A stretch of 64,000 nt of DNA from Sinohyriopsis cumingii (lineage: Eukaryota > Mollusca > Bivalvia > Unionida > Unionidae), in contig CM068826.1 in assembly GCA_028554795.2 (NCBI GenBank), positions 103,861,602 through 103,925,601 on the forward strand. Reading direction: 5' to 3'. The translations under genes were made by a program, and so were the position numbers. Shown here piece by piece: positions 38,934 to 49,685 of the stretch (position 1 is its first letter; every line of letters begins with the position of its first letter). A model generated the notes under the pieces. That model was not told where the DNA came from, made no database searches, and was given only the letters and a program-made list of their open reading frames with translations.

Positions 38934-39539
38934 TTAACAAGAATAGTGTTACCAAACAAGGTTGGATGAGTACCAAAATATTAAAGCTTTCCATGCATAT
39001 GATTTCTCTGACTCTCGCTGATCTCCAGTAATTATTTATGAACTGAGGCATGGTATGAGCTTAAGGAATTTGTTATGCACTGAGAACGACCTGAATGAAT
39101 ACGTCCATTGCCCTTCATTCAGTGTCCTTAAAAAGAGGTCAATCATTTTAATGCTATTTTAATAAGACTGTTTTCTCGTAAGGACTGGCAGTTGAACAAT
39201 AATGTAGTTCCTTGTCTAGTGTCACCAGCATAGCAGAGTATTCAGTCTTATTTTAATTCATGTATACAAAATAAAATGGATCCGTAGTACTATTTCCCTC
39301 TGCTGCGGCACTGGCATCCACTCTTATAAAAGCATATTTCTGTGTCTTTGTATGCATGAGTGCATATAGGTGTATTTGTGTACATGTATGTGTGTGTGTG
39401 TAGCCTTACTACATCTCCACTATTCTTCCAAGCTTAGCAGTGTATATATGTACATTACTTGTACATTCCTGGTTAAGCTGGTTTAGCAAAGGTTGCCTAC
39501 ATCCTCTATAGATACTTGGTATGTGAAATATGATAATAG

Positions 39540-41669
39540 GGTACAATTTGATGAGTACTACACCCACATCACAAAGTAGGTCACTGTGGCCAATATGTCA
39601 GGCTTTAGAAACTTGATCAAATTTAGTATTAAGTTTATTTATCAAGCTCTGTTCATGCTGGCCTCATCAACTTGATGATTGTATGCATCTCTATTAGTAC
39701 CAAACTCTTACCACAAAGGTTAATGTAACCTACATTTCACATTTGAGTGGCTTACTTTAAGTTGCTTTTAACTCAATACCACATAGGTTTTTTGCACCCC
39801 ATATCCATACTATTTTGCTTGGAATCATCAACCTTGGTGTTGGAACACATCTTGATGAATGCTACACTCTTGTATAAAAGTAGGTCACTGACCTGGATTT
39901 CACACTTCACTGAGTTATATATTTTTTTAAAGTTTATTTCTCAAGCACTGTTCATGTTAGAATCATTAAACTTCATGAGTATATGTATCTCTGTATCACA
40001 CCCTTACAACAAAACAAGGTTACTATCATCTACATTTCACATGTTTCAAGTTTCTGCATTTAGCTGATAACCACATAGATATTTATATGCCATAAAGTGT
40101 AACATTTCATGTTAAAATGTTTACTATGCATGCCATAAAGTGTAACATTTCATGTTATAATGTTTACTATGCATGCCATAAAGTGTAACATTTCATGTTA
40201 TAATGTTTATTATACATGCCATAAGGTGTAACATTTCATGTTATAATGTTTGCTATGCATGCCATAAGGTGTAACATTTCATGTTATAATGTTTACTATG
40301 CATGCCATAAAGTGTAACATTTCATGTTATAATGTTTACTATGCATGCCATAAGGTGTAACATTTCATGTTATAATGTTTACTATCCATCTGTTCCCTGT
40401 TATTTTTTCATACAGCAATTTGATTTGTTAACCAACTACCATTACTAAACTTTGCAAATGGCTTATATTTTAATTTTGGTTTTAACGGTCAAAGACACTG
40501 AATCTAAAAGTAGAAAACTGGTTTGTGCACAATGACTTTAGTTATACATCATAGTCATAGACTAAGCTTTGTGGATGGTTTGCACTTGGAGTAAAGTAGA
40601 AGCCTATTGGTTTGATTTGAATTCAGAAGGTCATAGGTCAAGGTCATTGTGCATGAAAATTGAAAAATGGTCTCTGCACAACAATTTAAGCTCATATATA
40701 TGTACCTGCACCAAAGGTTGTCATTGGCTTACATGCTGGGTAAGAAATAAGTATTCACTTTAGGCTCTAAAGGTCCTGCTTAAGGTCACTGTAATTTAAA
40801 GAAAAAATGGTTTTTGCATCATAAACTTAGTTCTAGATTGCATACTGTGACCAGTGTCTGTGAAGAGTTAGATGAAAGAATGAGGCGTATTGATTTTGGG
40901 ATCAAAAGGTGAAAGGTCATGGTAAATGCGGCTCAAATTAAAATGGATTTTGCACAATAATTTATGTTCTAGAATAAGTTACTTGTCCAAACCTTGTGGC
41001 TGGCTTGCACTTGGGTAAGAAAGAAACATGGATTCTGGATTCTAAAGGTCAAAGGTTGTGATCATGGTATGTCTAATAAGAAAATAATTATGGTGTCTGC
41101 ACAGTGAGTTTAGTTCAAGATCACATTCTTTGACCAAAGTCAAGGTCACTGAGACTCTTTTGGTCAAGAGTCACTAGAGTCTGCCAAGCCTTACAAGTGT
41201 CTACACATGACTATTAAGTGTGAGATGAGTGTGTAATATGGCATTTACAGTTCTCTTGTTTGCATTCTATACAAAACTATACCTGGAATCATAAAACTTG
41301 TTGAACAGAATTTTGATAAGTAAAACACTCTAATTGCAGAAGTAGATCACTATGACCAATAATACATGTTTCACTGACTTACGTCAAATATTGTCATTTA
41401 GCTGTTCATTCTAGGGTCATTAAACTAGAGGATTGCATTTATATCTATTAGCGGCTCACCAATAAAAAAGATCACTGCAAGCTACAATTCACATTTTAAC
41501 TGGATTATGTTATAATAAATTTTTTTTAGCTCATGACCAGTAGATCTAATAGGTTTATTTTGCATTTTATTTACATTGTATTCTATCTAGAATCATTAAA
41601 TTTTGTAATCAGATGCATTTTGATGAACACAGCGTCTTCATTGCAAGAGTAAATCTTTATGGCCCATTA
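39540..41669. repeat. Degenerate dispersed repeat (left flank of Polinton)
   Basis: Recurring phrases: GTAGGTCACTGTG / CACATTTCAC, TTCATGCTNGNATCAT..AACTTGATGA, and TGCATCTCTATTAGTACC, spaced irregularly at about 170-210 bases. The same phrases resume at 57980-58330, right of the Polinton, so the element inserted inside this repeat field. No gene seen. Confidence 0.55.
40091..40385. repeat. 43-bp tandem repeat, about 7 copies
   Basis: Unit CCATAAAGTGTAACATTTCA + TGTTATAATGTTTACTATGC + ATG, nearly identical between copies (AAGTG/AGGTG variants). Confidence 0.92.
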
Positions 41670-41674
41670 AGCTT
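41670..41674. repeat. Target-site duplication, left (AGCTT)
   Basis: AGCTT directly before the left terminus, repeated at 57420-57424 after the right terminus. Five matching bases; Polintons usually show six. Confidence 0.7.
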
Positions 41675-41808
41675 AGCAGCAGGAAGAGCGAACAGACCAC
41701 TTGGTTGAAATATAATTTGCTTAAAACAAAACATCATATGAAAAAATAAGGTAATGTATGTACTTTGTTTACATATGTGAGGTCGCGCCCTTCCGGCTGC
41801 TATTAATT
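41675..41808 (+). repeat. Polinton left terminal inverted repeat
   Basis: 134 bp matching the reverse complement of 57287-57419 with about ten differences. Its own ends are inverted copies of one another (AGCAGCAGGAAGAGCG at the outside, CGCCCTTCCGGCTGCT at the inside). Confidence 0.93.
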
Positions 41809-41853
41809 TATCCAAAAATTTTATCAAGTCCGATTTGATATCTTGTTCTAGGA

Positions 41854-42396
41854 TCATGTAAGTTTATTGCTATAAATCCATGCAGAGTAGCTTGCGCTAA
41901 TGAAAAAAAAGTTTCTAAATTTATTTATATCCATGTCACCACCACACCAAGTTTGATGAATATTTCGCAACGTATGTGTATCAACTCCATTAAACACAAC
42001 TAAAATATTACAGTTGTCTCTGATCGCCTTTGGTATTTGTGTGTATCGCTGAGTAACATAAATCACATCAGTGTTTTTATGTCTACCTCGAGAAAATATT
42101 CTAGCAGGATTTGATTGTTTGTCCAGGATCACATCATCGTATACAACCAAATTATTAATAAATCCGTCTATGGAATCTACTGATGGTGCTTCATCAATAT
42201 CGGTTATAAACTCGATAACATCGTTATCTTTGTCCAATAATCTTGCGTTTTCATTAAAATCTTTAAGCACATCATAACATCGTTGATCATCTACAGACGG
42301 GGCTACCAAATACAACTTATCCCATTTTAGCCATCTCATTATAAGATTAAGTAACAACTGTGTCTTTCCACTTCCAGATGGTCCTATTATTATCAT
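41854..42396 (-). CDS. A32/FtsK-like genome-packaging ATPase
   Basis: HerA/FtsK-superfamily ATPase that in Polintons and related viruses pumps DNA into capsids. Walker A G-P-S-G-S-G-K-T is at residues 5-12, Walker B V-V-Y-D-D at 84-88, and the A32-type V-T-Q-R-Y at 114-118 followed by I-P-K-A-I-R-D-N-C-N. 180 residues, uninterrupted, so one of only two or three clearly intact genes of the element. The frame is open for nine more codons upstream of this ATG (to about 42423), with family-like residues but no start codon. The true N-terminus may therefore have been lost to a small indel. It ends 46 bases inside the left terminal repeat. Confidence 0.9.
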   Translation of the reverse strand: MIIIGPSGSGKTQLLLNLIMRWLKWDKLYLVAPSVDDQRCYDVLKDFNENARLLDKDNDVIEFITDIDEAPSVDSIDGFINNLVVYDDVILDKQSNPARIFSRGRHKNTDVIYVTQRYTQIPKAIRDNCNILVVFNGVDTHTLRNIHQTWCGGDMDINKFRNFFFISASYSAWIYSNKLT

Positions 42397-42487
42397 CCTA
42401 ATTGAGTTCGGTAACGCAGGATGGTGTTTGACAGTTTCTCATTTTCGAGTCACTGAGAAATCAATTATATCCATATTATATAAATAC
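42397..42487. promoter_or_regulatory. Divergent promoter region
   Basis: The ATPase (minus) and the zinc-ribbon/PLA2 gene (plus) are transcribed away from each other across this short gap. ATTATATAAATAC lies just before the plus-strand ATG at 42488. A TATA-like role is plausible but unproven. Confidence 0.35.
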
Positions 42488-43024
42488 ATGAATCTATATT
42501 GTTTACGTTGTAGAACTAAAACCCCAACTAATGATCTATCCATGGTTACAACAAAAAATGCAAGAATAGCATATGGTGGAAGATGTGCAGTATGTAATAG
42601 AAAAAAGTTTTCTTTTTCACCTAAAAATGATGGTGGTGATATTGCTAAATTAATGTCAAAGTTCCCAGGCACTCCCTGGGCTAAATACTCTGGAGAAAAT
42701 CATCTACCAAGATATAATTATTGCGGTCCTGGTACTCTACCAAGATATAATTATTGCGGTCCTGGTACTCGACTTGATATCAGGCTTGATAATCAGGATC
42801 AACCAAAACCAGGCGAGGAACCAATAAATGCTATTGATAAAGCATGTCATGTTCATGATGTAGCTTATAAAAGCAAACACCTACAAGATAGACATATTGC
42901 AGATGTGAAATTGATTCATTCATTAAATTCTATAAAAAATAAAAATATAAGAGAATCATTAGCTAATTGGTTAGTAAGATCCGCGATGAAAGGTAAATTA
43001 GCACTAGGGGCTGGTAATATATAA
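42488..43024 (+). CDS. Zinc-ribbon protein with parvovirus-type phospholipase A2 motif
   Basis: 178 residues, uninterrupted. The N-terminal four-Cys ribbon (Y-C-L-R-C at 4-8, C-A-V-C at 33-36) resembles small viral zinc-ribbon proteins of the DUF5679 type. The C-terminal half has a secreted-PLA2-like Ca-binding loop Y-C-G-P-G-T and the catalytic pattern D-x-A-x-x-x-H-D-x-x-Y (residues 117-127). This is the arrangement in parvovirus VP1 and in some other small DNA viruses, where it helps virions leave the endosome. The loop is present twice because of a perfect 33-bp tandem duplication (42704-42736, 42737-42769). The start is ATG 42488, 10 bases after an ATATAAA-like string. It is followed directly by the integrase gene (ATG 43025). 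The enzymatic role is inferred. Confidence 0.82.
   Translation: MNLYCLRCRTKTPTNDLSMVTTKNARIAYGGRCAVCNRKKFSFSPKNDGGDIAKLMSKFPGTPWAKYSGENHLPRYNYCGPGTLPRYNYCGPGTRLDIRLDNQDQPKPGEEPINAIDKACHVHDVAYKSKHLQDRHIADVKLIHSLNSIKNKNIRESLANWLVRSAMKGKLALGAGNI
42704..42769 (+). repeat. 33-bp in-frame tandem duplication in the PLA2 loop
   Basis: Two identical 33-bp units starting CTACCAAGATATAATTATTG, duplicating 11 codons around Y-C-G-P-G-T. Confidence 0.95.
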
Positions 43025-44028
43025 ATGGAATCGATTTATTATTCCCCAATTGGATACTGGAGGGGTAAAGCAGCAATTAGTAAACTCGCTGATGCAGCAA
43101 AAGTCAAGTACTCTACAGCCGCAAAATGGTTATCCAAACAGGCAATATGGTAAATTTACCTACCGCCACCTAAGCAAATTCGATTTGCACATTTTGATGT
43201 TAGTGTTCCTAATGAAGTTCATCAGACTGATATATTATTTTTTACCACATGATACCGTTAAAATTGGTTGACGTCAAATAACATACAAATACGCGCTAAC
43301 TGTTGTTGATGTTGCAAGTAGATACAAAGATGCAGAACCATTATCAACTAAAACATCATCTGAAGTAGCCAATGCTTTTAAACGAATTTATCAACGAGGT
43401 GGTCTACGATGGCCACAATTATTACAGGTTGATCCTGGCAAGGAATTTCTTGGTCCAGTATCATCGTTGATGAAGTAACATAATGTCAAAATACGATGAG
43501 GACATACTGCAATTCATCGTGATCAGGCAATTGTTGAACGATTTAATCAAACACTTTGAGCGGTTATTTGGATATCAATACGCAAAGGAATTTATTCAGG
43601 ATACGAGATCTCGTGAATGGGTGGCAAGATTACCAAATGTGATAACTGCATTAAATAATGTAATTACTCGAACAACCAACATGAAACCCATTAATGCAAT
43701 TACAAAAGCACATATACCTACACAACGACATGATTTTTCAACACAACCAGTATTAGGTAATACTACTGTAAGATATTTATATGAACCTGGTGAACTTGAA
43801 GGTGGTAAAAAAAGAGCAACTGATCCTATTTGGAGTATTACGACGCACATGATATCTAGCCTAACAAGATCCACTGGTAGACCCGCAATCTACAGATTGG
43901 ATTCAACTGCTCCTCAACGTGGATTTGTACGTGAACAATTACAAATAATTCCCGAGGACACTCAATTACCACCCAAATCACTTAACTGTCACCAAGGGTG
44001 CCAGCACCCTGACGTCGATTACACTTAA
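43025..44028 (+). pseudogene. Polinton integrase (retrovirus-like, rve/DDE), interrupted
   Basis: Integrase that would cut and join the element's ends. The start ATG 43025 begins one base after the previous stop. The core domain shows the three acidic residues: H-Q-T-D (about 43229), Q-V-D-P-G-K-E-F (about 43431) and V-E-R-F-N-Q-T (about 43536). Also visible are the Y-A-L-T-V-V-D-V-A-S-R-Y strand, a downstream N-N-V-I-T-R-T-T-N-M-K-P segment, and a C-terminal V-R-Y-L-Y-E-P-G chromo/SH3-like region. Breaks: TAG near 43150, a frameshift near 43235, TGA near 43269, TAA near 43477, TGA near 43498 and a frameshift near 43556. The last 47 bases overlap the convergent polymerase-fusion gene. Clearly inactive. 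Confidence 0.9.
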
Positions 44029-47000
44029 GACAGGTCAACATAGTATTTTCTCGTGTATGACCAAGACTTATTTTTTCTATCTACAGTAAATTGTCTTGGA
44101 TCATTTTTCAGATACCGCCATAACATTATACAATTACAACAAGCACAAAGATTATTTTGTTGCTGTTTCAGCGCATTAATAAATTCAACGTCAAGATCAA
44201 ATTCTCAATTATTTTTTTTGACACTTTGTTTATAACCAGCCAATCTTTTTCTTATTATATCATTATCGAGGTCATCATTGATCACTGACGAGTCCATGAT
44301 GATTCTCCGCAGTTGAGATATTTTTCTAACTCGAGACACTGCAAGATAAATTAAGTTTGACCATTCGATACGATCATCAATGATCCAAACAACTGTATCG
44401 GTAATAGTTAATCCTTGAGATGAATGAATCGTCATCGCATATCCAAGCGTCTATGGGGATTTATCAGCACGTAGAGCATCCTCAACAACATCAACATCAA
44501 CTGCAATAATATCATTCAATACAAGATTCTGTTTCCCCTGTCCTGGTATATCAACATCAATATTTTGCCGTTGCGTATCTGCTGGTCGATAACTTAATGG
44601 AACTGGCAACGTTGGAAACTTTTCTCATTGTAACTGAAACAACTCCTGTTGAAGTGTATCACGAACTGTCTTCCTACTTGCTACTATCAAATTGTTTGGT
44701 CTCCACGTTTGTAGAAAGTCGTTCATGGGTGTTTCTGAAATTACCTCGCGCATAATTTCACACTGAATTTTATTTGGTTGTAGTCTGATTAATTTTTTTA
44801 ATTCCTTTAATTCTGCATCAAGTGCTCTATGATCATCATTTATTTCTTTGTAATAATCAACAAAATTTCTCAGCCAATCATGTGGAGATGCTCCATCTAT
44901 AGGTGGTGGTTGACCGTGATCGCTGCACATTATCACAGCAGTATTTCTTGTTAATAACCAATCGAGAAATGTTTTTAATACTTCCAACGACACAGTACAT
45001 ATTTCATCCCAAACGATAATCCTCGGAATATATTTTTCTCCCATTCAATCAGGAGTCCATGTATCATCTTTGTACCTAAAAAAGCTGTTATAAGTACATG
45101 ATTGTACTCATTGTTTCATTTCTCGCGCGAGTCTGTGTGTAGGTGTTAGCACAATCATATCTGAATTCTGAAATAGTTCAATCGCTCGAGTGGTTTTACC
45201 AGAACCGCCAGGTCCATTTAGATAAACCTTTTTATTAATAGTTATTGGATCGTATACTGATAGTGCAGATGATAGCTTTAATGTTTGATTATTTTTGCCT
45301 GATTTTATCAGGTAAATATCTTTAACCGCAACATCAGCGGATTCGGAATAATTAAGTATATTTTCTTTTTTTTATTCTCCATGAACCCCACGATGCACAA
45401 GTGTCTATATTTAATTTTTCTAACAGTCCTGAATATTTTTTATTGATATAAAACGAATCCATAGTGACTCTGACAGCAAACTCAGAAACCTTATTTATCA
45501 TCGATAATAGATTTATCGAAACGTACGCTAACATTGATGATCTTAAATGAGTATATTGAGGTGACTCACTGTCCATATAGCTCACAATTGTACCTAGTTT
45601 ATTTCCATTTGGCAAGAAAGCTATTTCTCGACTTATAAATGTGTTTCTATTTGTTGTATCGGCGATTATAAAATCTAACTCAGCATCGTCCATGATCAGT
45701 CTTGTACAGTGTCGTTTATGATCATATGATCCTCCTTGGGTGAACTTGCCAATTATTTTTCTGCCAAGATCTTTTGCGATTTTATTCTTGTAATCAGTTT
45801 TATTGTGGTTTTCATAATCGGAATATTCTTTTTGTTGTGGTAACCAAACTTCAGTTTGTTTCCAGTATGATATAATTGCTTCACTGATCGTCAGCGATAT
45901 TAATATCGCACAATCAAGCATATATCATAATAGTACTATTGGTGCCCACATTTTTTCTGGAAAATGCCTACCAAACCAAACATAACAAATCATATGGAGA
46001 TCTTTAGCAAACTCGAATGATTCGACACAAGCAAATCCAGTCAAGTCAAAATCCTGTTATGGTCCATTTATCGATACTCGCACCATTTCATGTGTTGGAT
46101 GACCGAATCTCTTGAAGTATACAGAACAATCTCTGTATCCGAGAAAACTTCCCAGATAACATGCAACCATATCAACTGAAATAACATCTTTATGATCGTA
46201 TTTAGTATTCCATAGTCCGCCGTGTCTGTATTCGACACAACTCGATATTATATCATTGAGAAAATCAAATCTAGTTGGTTTCCACGAATTTTTCTTTCTA
46301 GCAAAATGAGCCGCAACTGACGGAACAGTAAAACAGTTGCTCAATAGTTCATCAGTATCATGAGTATATTGCAGCGCAAGATTTTTCATTTTCTCGTGGA
46401 GAAGATCTGTTTGATAAATAACACCATTCGGTCTTACAAACTGATCAAATTTACTTTTTTCTTCCACATCTGATTCGTCGTTTTCAGAACTTTCAAACAA
46501 CCATACTGACACAGGATCCTTTTTACTTATTTCGTTAATAAAATCAAACATATCTCCGCAGTAAAATTTAACAGTTCGATTTCATGGAAACACTGTTACT
46601 GCGCTAGTCCATGCGTGTGCGTTATGATCAATAATTTTAATCGAAGCTCCTTTTGATTTATATTTTGATTCATATAATATTTCTCCTGTTATTGTCGCTA
46701 CGGTTATTTGGAATTTTAATTTTTTCCTAACTCAGCAACATCCTTGATAGACGCTCCGGTATCTTTAACCATTTCTCCCCACTCATTTATTATTTTATGT
46801 CCTTTATCTGTTAAACCGCTTCCACGAGTCGAAACGGTAAAATGTTCTGTTACTCGTTTGGCTACACAGTTTATTTTTGAAAATTTCATTGGCTTCAGAT
46901 TATCAACGCTAGGTTTTTCATTTATCGGATAGATTCCATAAATAACTGCTGTTACAGTGTATGCTCGTTCATAATACGGTTTGTCAATACCAGTCAATAG

Positions 47001-47412
47001 ACCTGGTTTGGAATCTTTACTTAGTACGACAGTTTTTTTTATTAGCATGAACAGGATCATATTTGTCATGAATAATCCAATCATCTGTTTCTGTTAGCAC
47101 GACAAATTTTATTCTGAAAAGATATTTGCGATTATCAAGGTATTTAATGATAGTTGCTGCTTGTTTGTCGTTCATCGTAGCGTCGATGATATCTTTGTTA
47201 CGTATAATCTTGAACGTTGACCGGACATGAGATGCGCCATCTGCATGAAATTCTTTCTTGGCATCGTGAATTTTATTAATCAAACTTTTATTTTTTGGAT
47301 CAACCAGGTCTCGCATCGGTAGGTCAGGATATATTCTGTCGAGATTAAATTTATCTGCTTTCCAAGGCTTGATTCGGGATAATCTATCGAATTCGTTCAT
47401 ATTATATTTCAA
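43982..47412 (-). pseudogene. Fusion: family B DNA polymerase - SF1 helicase - HNH domain, interrupted
   Basis: One continuous coding unit of about 1,140 codons once single-base breaks are allowed for. The N-terminal region (47412-46570) holds an N-C-V-A-K-R-V-T-E-H-F block. Polymerase motif A, S-V-D-M-V-A-C-Y, lies at about 46156-46179; a motif-B-like T-H-L-R-S-S-M-L-A-Y and a motif C, T-M-D-S-F-Y, lie at about 45448-45468. An A8 run near 45367 carries the indel that separates polymerase and helicase. The helicase has G-P-G-G-S-G-K-T (45192-45215), I-V-W-D-E (about 45010), a C-S-D-H-G-Q-P-P-P motif III and Y-L-A-V-S-R-V-R-K motif VI (44322-44348). After one in-frame TGA (44205) the frame goes on into C-A-C-C-N-C (44131-44148), F-T-V-D-R and, after a last shift, L-T-C-L-K-C-N-R-R, a Cys-rich HNH-like fold. 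The polymerase type (protein-primed) is inferred from element context. Confidence 0.82.
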
Positions 47413-47444
47413 ACAAGTATATAAATTAAAATATTATATATACA
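47413..47444. promoter_or_regulatory. Divergent start region, TATA-like
   Basis: Only 32 bases separate the polymerase-fusion ATG (minus) from the Cys-rich gene ATG (plus). They contain TATATAAATTAAAATATTAT. A shared AT-rich promoter is likely but not shown. Confidence 0.3.
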
Positions 47445-47603
47445 ATGTCTCGATGCAGATGGCTGATGATCGGTTCATTGACCTCTTGGAATAAATCTTG
47501 TAAAAAGGAATTCTGCGGACAACACTTGCAGAGTGTTCATAGAGGTTGTTTAGGACCGATACCATGTCTGTGATGTGGTGTTGGAGTATGAGAAAAAACT
47601 TAA
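47445..47603 (+). pseudogene. Small Cys-rich (zinc-finger-like) protein, interrupted
   Basis: A 52-codon frame with two in-frame TGA codons (47571-47573, 47589-47591). Cys/His spacing C-R-W, K-S-C, F-C-G-Q-H, R-G-C, P-C-L-[stop]-C-G suggests a small zinc-binding protein. Function unknown. The two TGAs fit C-to-T decay elsewhere in the element. No confident family match. Confidence 0.45.
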
Positions 47604-47708
47604 AAGATACTATGATAAAAAAAAATAATAGTAACAACGCTATAAAATCCGTGGAGGATTATCTAAGTTTTCAGACAAATTATGATTTAAACAAATAATA
47701 TTATTATA

Positions 47709-48190
47709 ATGAACACAGAATTTGTGAAGCATCCTATAATAACAAACTACGAATCAAATCGTGACGGTGTGATTAGAAATTGCAGGTTGAAAAACCAGTT
47801 GGTTTTGTTATTAATACTTATTATCTAATGTTTACTATTGGTAAGAAAAATCATCTCTGTCATCGTTTCACATACGACTGTTTCTTCGGAGTGATCAAAG
47901 ATGGCCTTGTGATCGATCATATCGACGTTATAAAAACCCATAATTATTTATCCAACCTTCAGGCTATTACACAGAGCGAGAACTCCACATGAGGAGGGAC
48001 TGGTAAGTTCATAAAGATTCCTAGAGCGATTAAATCCTTTAATGTAGAGACTGGAGAAGAGAGAATTTTTCAATCAATGTGTTCTGCTGCGAAATATTTT
48101 GATATCAACCAGCGTGCGGTAAAATACGTCGCAGAAAATATAACCAAATCCGCCTTCTCAAAAAAATATAAACAAAGAATCATCTTCTAA
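47709..48190 (+). pseudogene. HNH endonuclease with NUMOD-like tail, interrupted
   Basis: Stand-alone endonuclease of the type found free or in introns of phages and large DNA viruses. From ATG 47709 there is an N-terminal strand-rich part. A frameshift at about 47780 leads to H-R-F-T-Y-D, V-I-D-H-I-D and S-N-L-Q-A-I-T, which follow the HNH_3 pattern. An in-frame TGA (47990-47992) is followed by a segment E-T-G-E-E-R-I-F-Q-S-M-C-S-A-A-K-Y-F resembling a NUMOD1 DNA-binding helix-turn-helix. It ends at TAA 48188-48190. One nonsense codon and one indel make it inactive. It could have been a genome-specific homing-type enzyme. Confidence 0.75.
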
Positions 48191-48499
48191 TATCAATAAT
48201 GGAGATAAATTATCATCTTTAGCAAGTAATTACCTCGAATTCTATTTATTAACTATTTATTTCAATTTTGGGTCCGTATTTTACCCATATACTACTGATT
48301 TTTTCGACTTGAGCGAAGGGAGATAATTCTGTAAACATATATTTCTCCGTAGATTATGATTTTTATGGTCGTAATTAGTTAATTAACCATCTACGTCGTA
48401 ATTAATATCAATAATATAACAAGCAGAAGGATATTTATGGTTTCTAACTTACAAAATAGAAAAATAAACGTGGTTACATAGTACAATATAGCAAGTTAT

Positions 48500-48835
48500 T
48501 TTTAGATCTGTTCAGAAACCGCTGTTTTAGTGTTTTAGTGCAGATATGTTACGATCTATTCATAAACCGTTGTTTTAATGCAGAAATATTTTACAATCTA
48601 TTCAGAAACCGCTGTTTAAGTGCAGATATTTTACGATTTACTCAGAAACCGCTGTTTTAATGCAGAAATATTTTACAATCTATTGAGAAACCGCTGTTTT
48701 AGTGCAGATATTTTACGATTTATTGAGAAACCGCTGTTTTAATGCAGAAATATTTTACAATCTATTCAGAAACCGCTGTTTTAATACAGAAATATATATA
48801 ACTTACAATCTATTCAGAAACCGTAACTGTATAAA
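48500..48835. repeat. 42/40-bp alternating tandem repeat
   Basis: About eight copies built on CAGAAACCGCTGTTTTAATG with alternating CAGAAATATTTTACAATCTA and CAGATATTTTACGATTTA second halves, i.e. an 82-bp dimer unit. Confidence 0.88.
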
Positions 48836-48857
48836 TATTTCTGAAACGTATGTATAT

Positions 48858-48935
48858 CAGATGCTTTCGTAGCTCATTGCGAACGCGTCGAACTATGAAA
48901 CTCGAGGTCTGGTGATCGAGTCCCATGACTGACAA
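48858..48935 (+). other. tRNA-like fragment
   Basis: GTAGCTCATTGCGAACGCG resembles a box A / D-arm and GGTGATCGAGTCCC resembles a box B / T-arm at tRNA-like spacing. I cannot pair an acceptor stem, so a functional tRNA is doubtful. Confidence 0.25.
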
Positions 48936-49189
48936 CTGTCGGTGGTTACGCTTATTTGCTATTTTTATCATTAATTGGGGGCTCCGCTTAAAGCCTCGAA
49001 ATTCAACAGAAAAAAAACCACCTCTCACCACGTCACCAGTGGTGGATACATGTTTTGTATCACCCACGAGCTGATTATTGGGTGTGTGTGTGTGCGTCAA
49101 AATCTGTTTAGTGTAGAGAGGCCTGTTTATGTTGTGCTGTCCTTACTATAAATATGTAAATAATATGTGTTGTGCCGTCCTTAATTAAG

Positions 49190-49550
49190 ATTTATATGTT
49201 GTGTTATCCTCTAAACTTGCTAGAATGCGGTGGCAATCTAGGAGTTTACATGGGGATTATATGTTGTGTTGTCCTTATGTGTGTCCTCTAAACTTGCTAG
49301 AATGCGGGGGCAATCTAGGAGTTTACATGGGGATTGTGTCGTCATTCACAAAACACGCCCTCTTGAACCTGCTAGACCGCTGTTTGACGGGTTAGGGGTT
49401 CTCATAGGGGGTTGTGTTTCGTGTGCCCTCTAAACTTGCTAGAATTCGGTGGTAATCTAGGAGTTTATATGAGGGTTGTGTTGTCCTTATGTGTGTTCTC
49501 TAAACTTGCTAGAATGCGGTGGCAATCTAGGAGTTTACATTGGGATTTTT
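49190..49550. repeat. About 65-75-bp tandem repeat, 5 copies
   Basis: Units contain CCTCTAAACTTGCTAGAATG and GGCAATCTAGGAGTTTACAT. One copy (about 49340-49410) is strongly diverged. Confidence 0.85.
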
Positions 49551-49597
49551 TTTATTGCTGAGGAAACCATATTCAGATTGTTAAAAATTTATTTTAA

Positions 49598-49684
<87 letters not shown>
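49598..49684. repeat. (TA)n microsatellite inside the Polinton
   Basis: About 85 bp of pure TA, ending just before the small gene at 49692. Confidence 0.95.

Positions 49685-49685
<1 letters not shown>

Noticed and set aside
43596..43874. Minus-strand ORF opposite the integrase and similar antisense ORFs within Polinton genes (52836-53144, 54808-55107, 56287-56586)
   Set aside because: Shadows of recognisable genes on the other strand with no motifs of their own.
48500..48835. Regularly spaced repeats resembling a CRISPR array
   Set aside because: Eukaryotic context, no unique spacers and diverged adjoining units. It is a minisatellite.
48858..48935. True tRNA gene inside the Polinton
   Set aside because: Box-A and box-B-like strings exist but no acceptor stem pairs, so only a tRNA-like fragment is listed.
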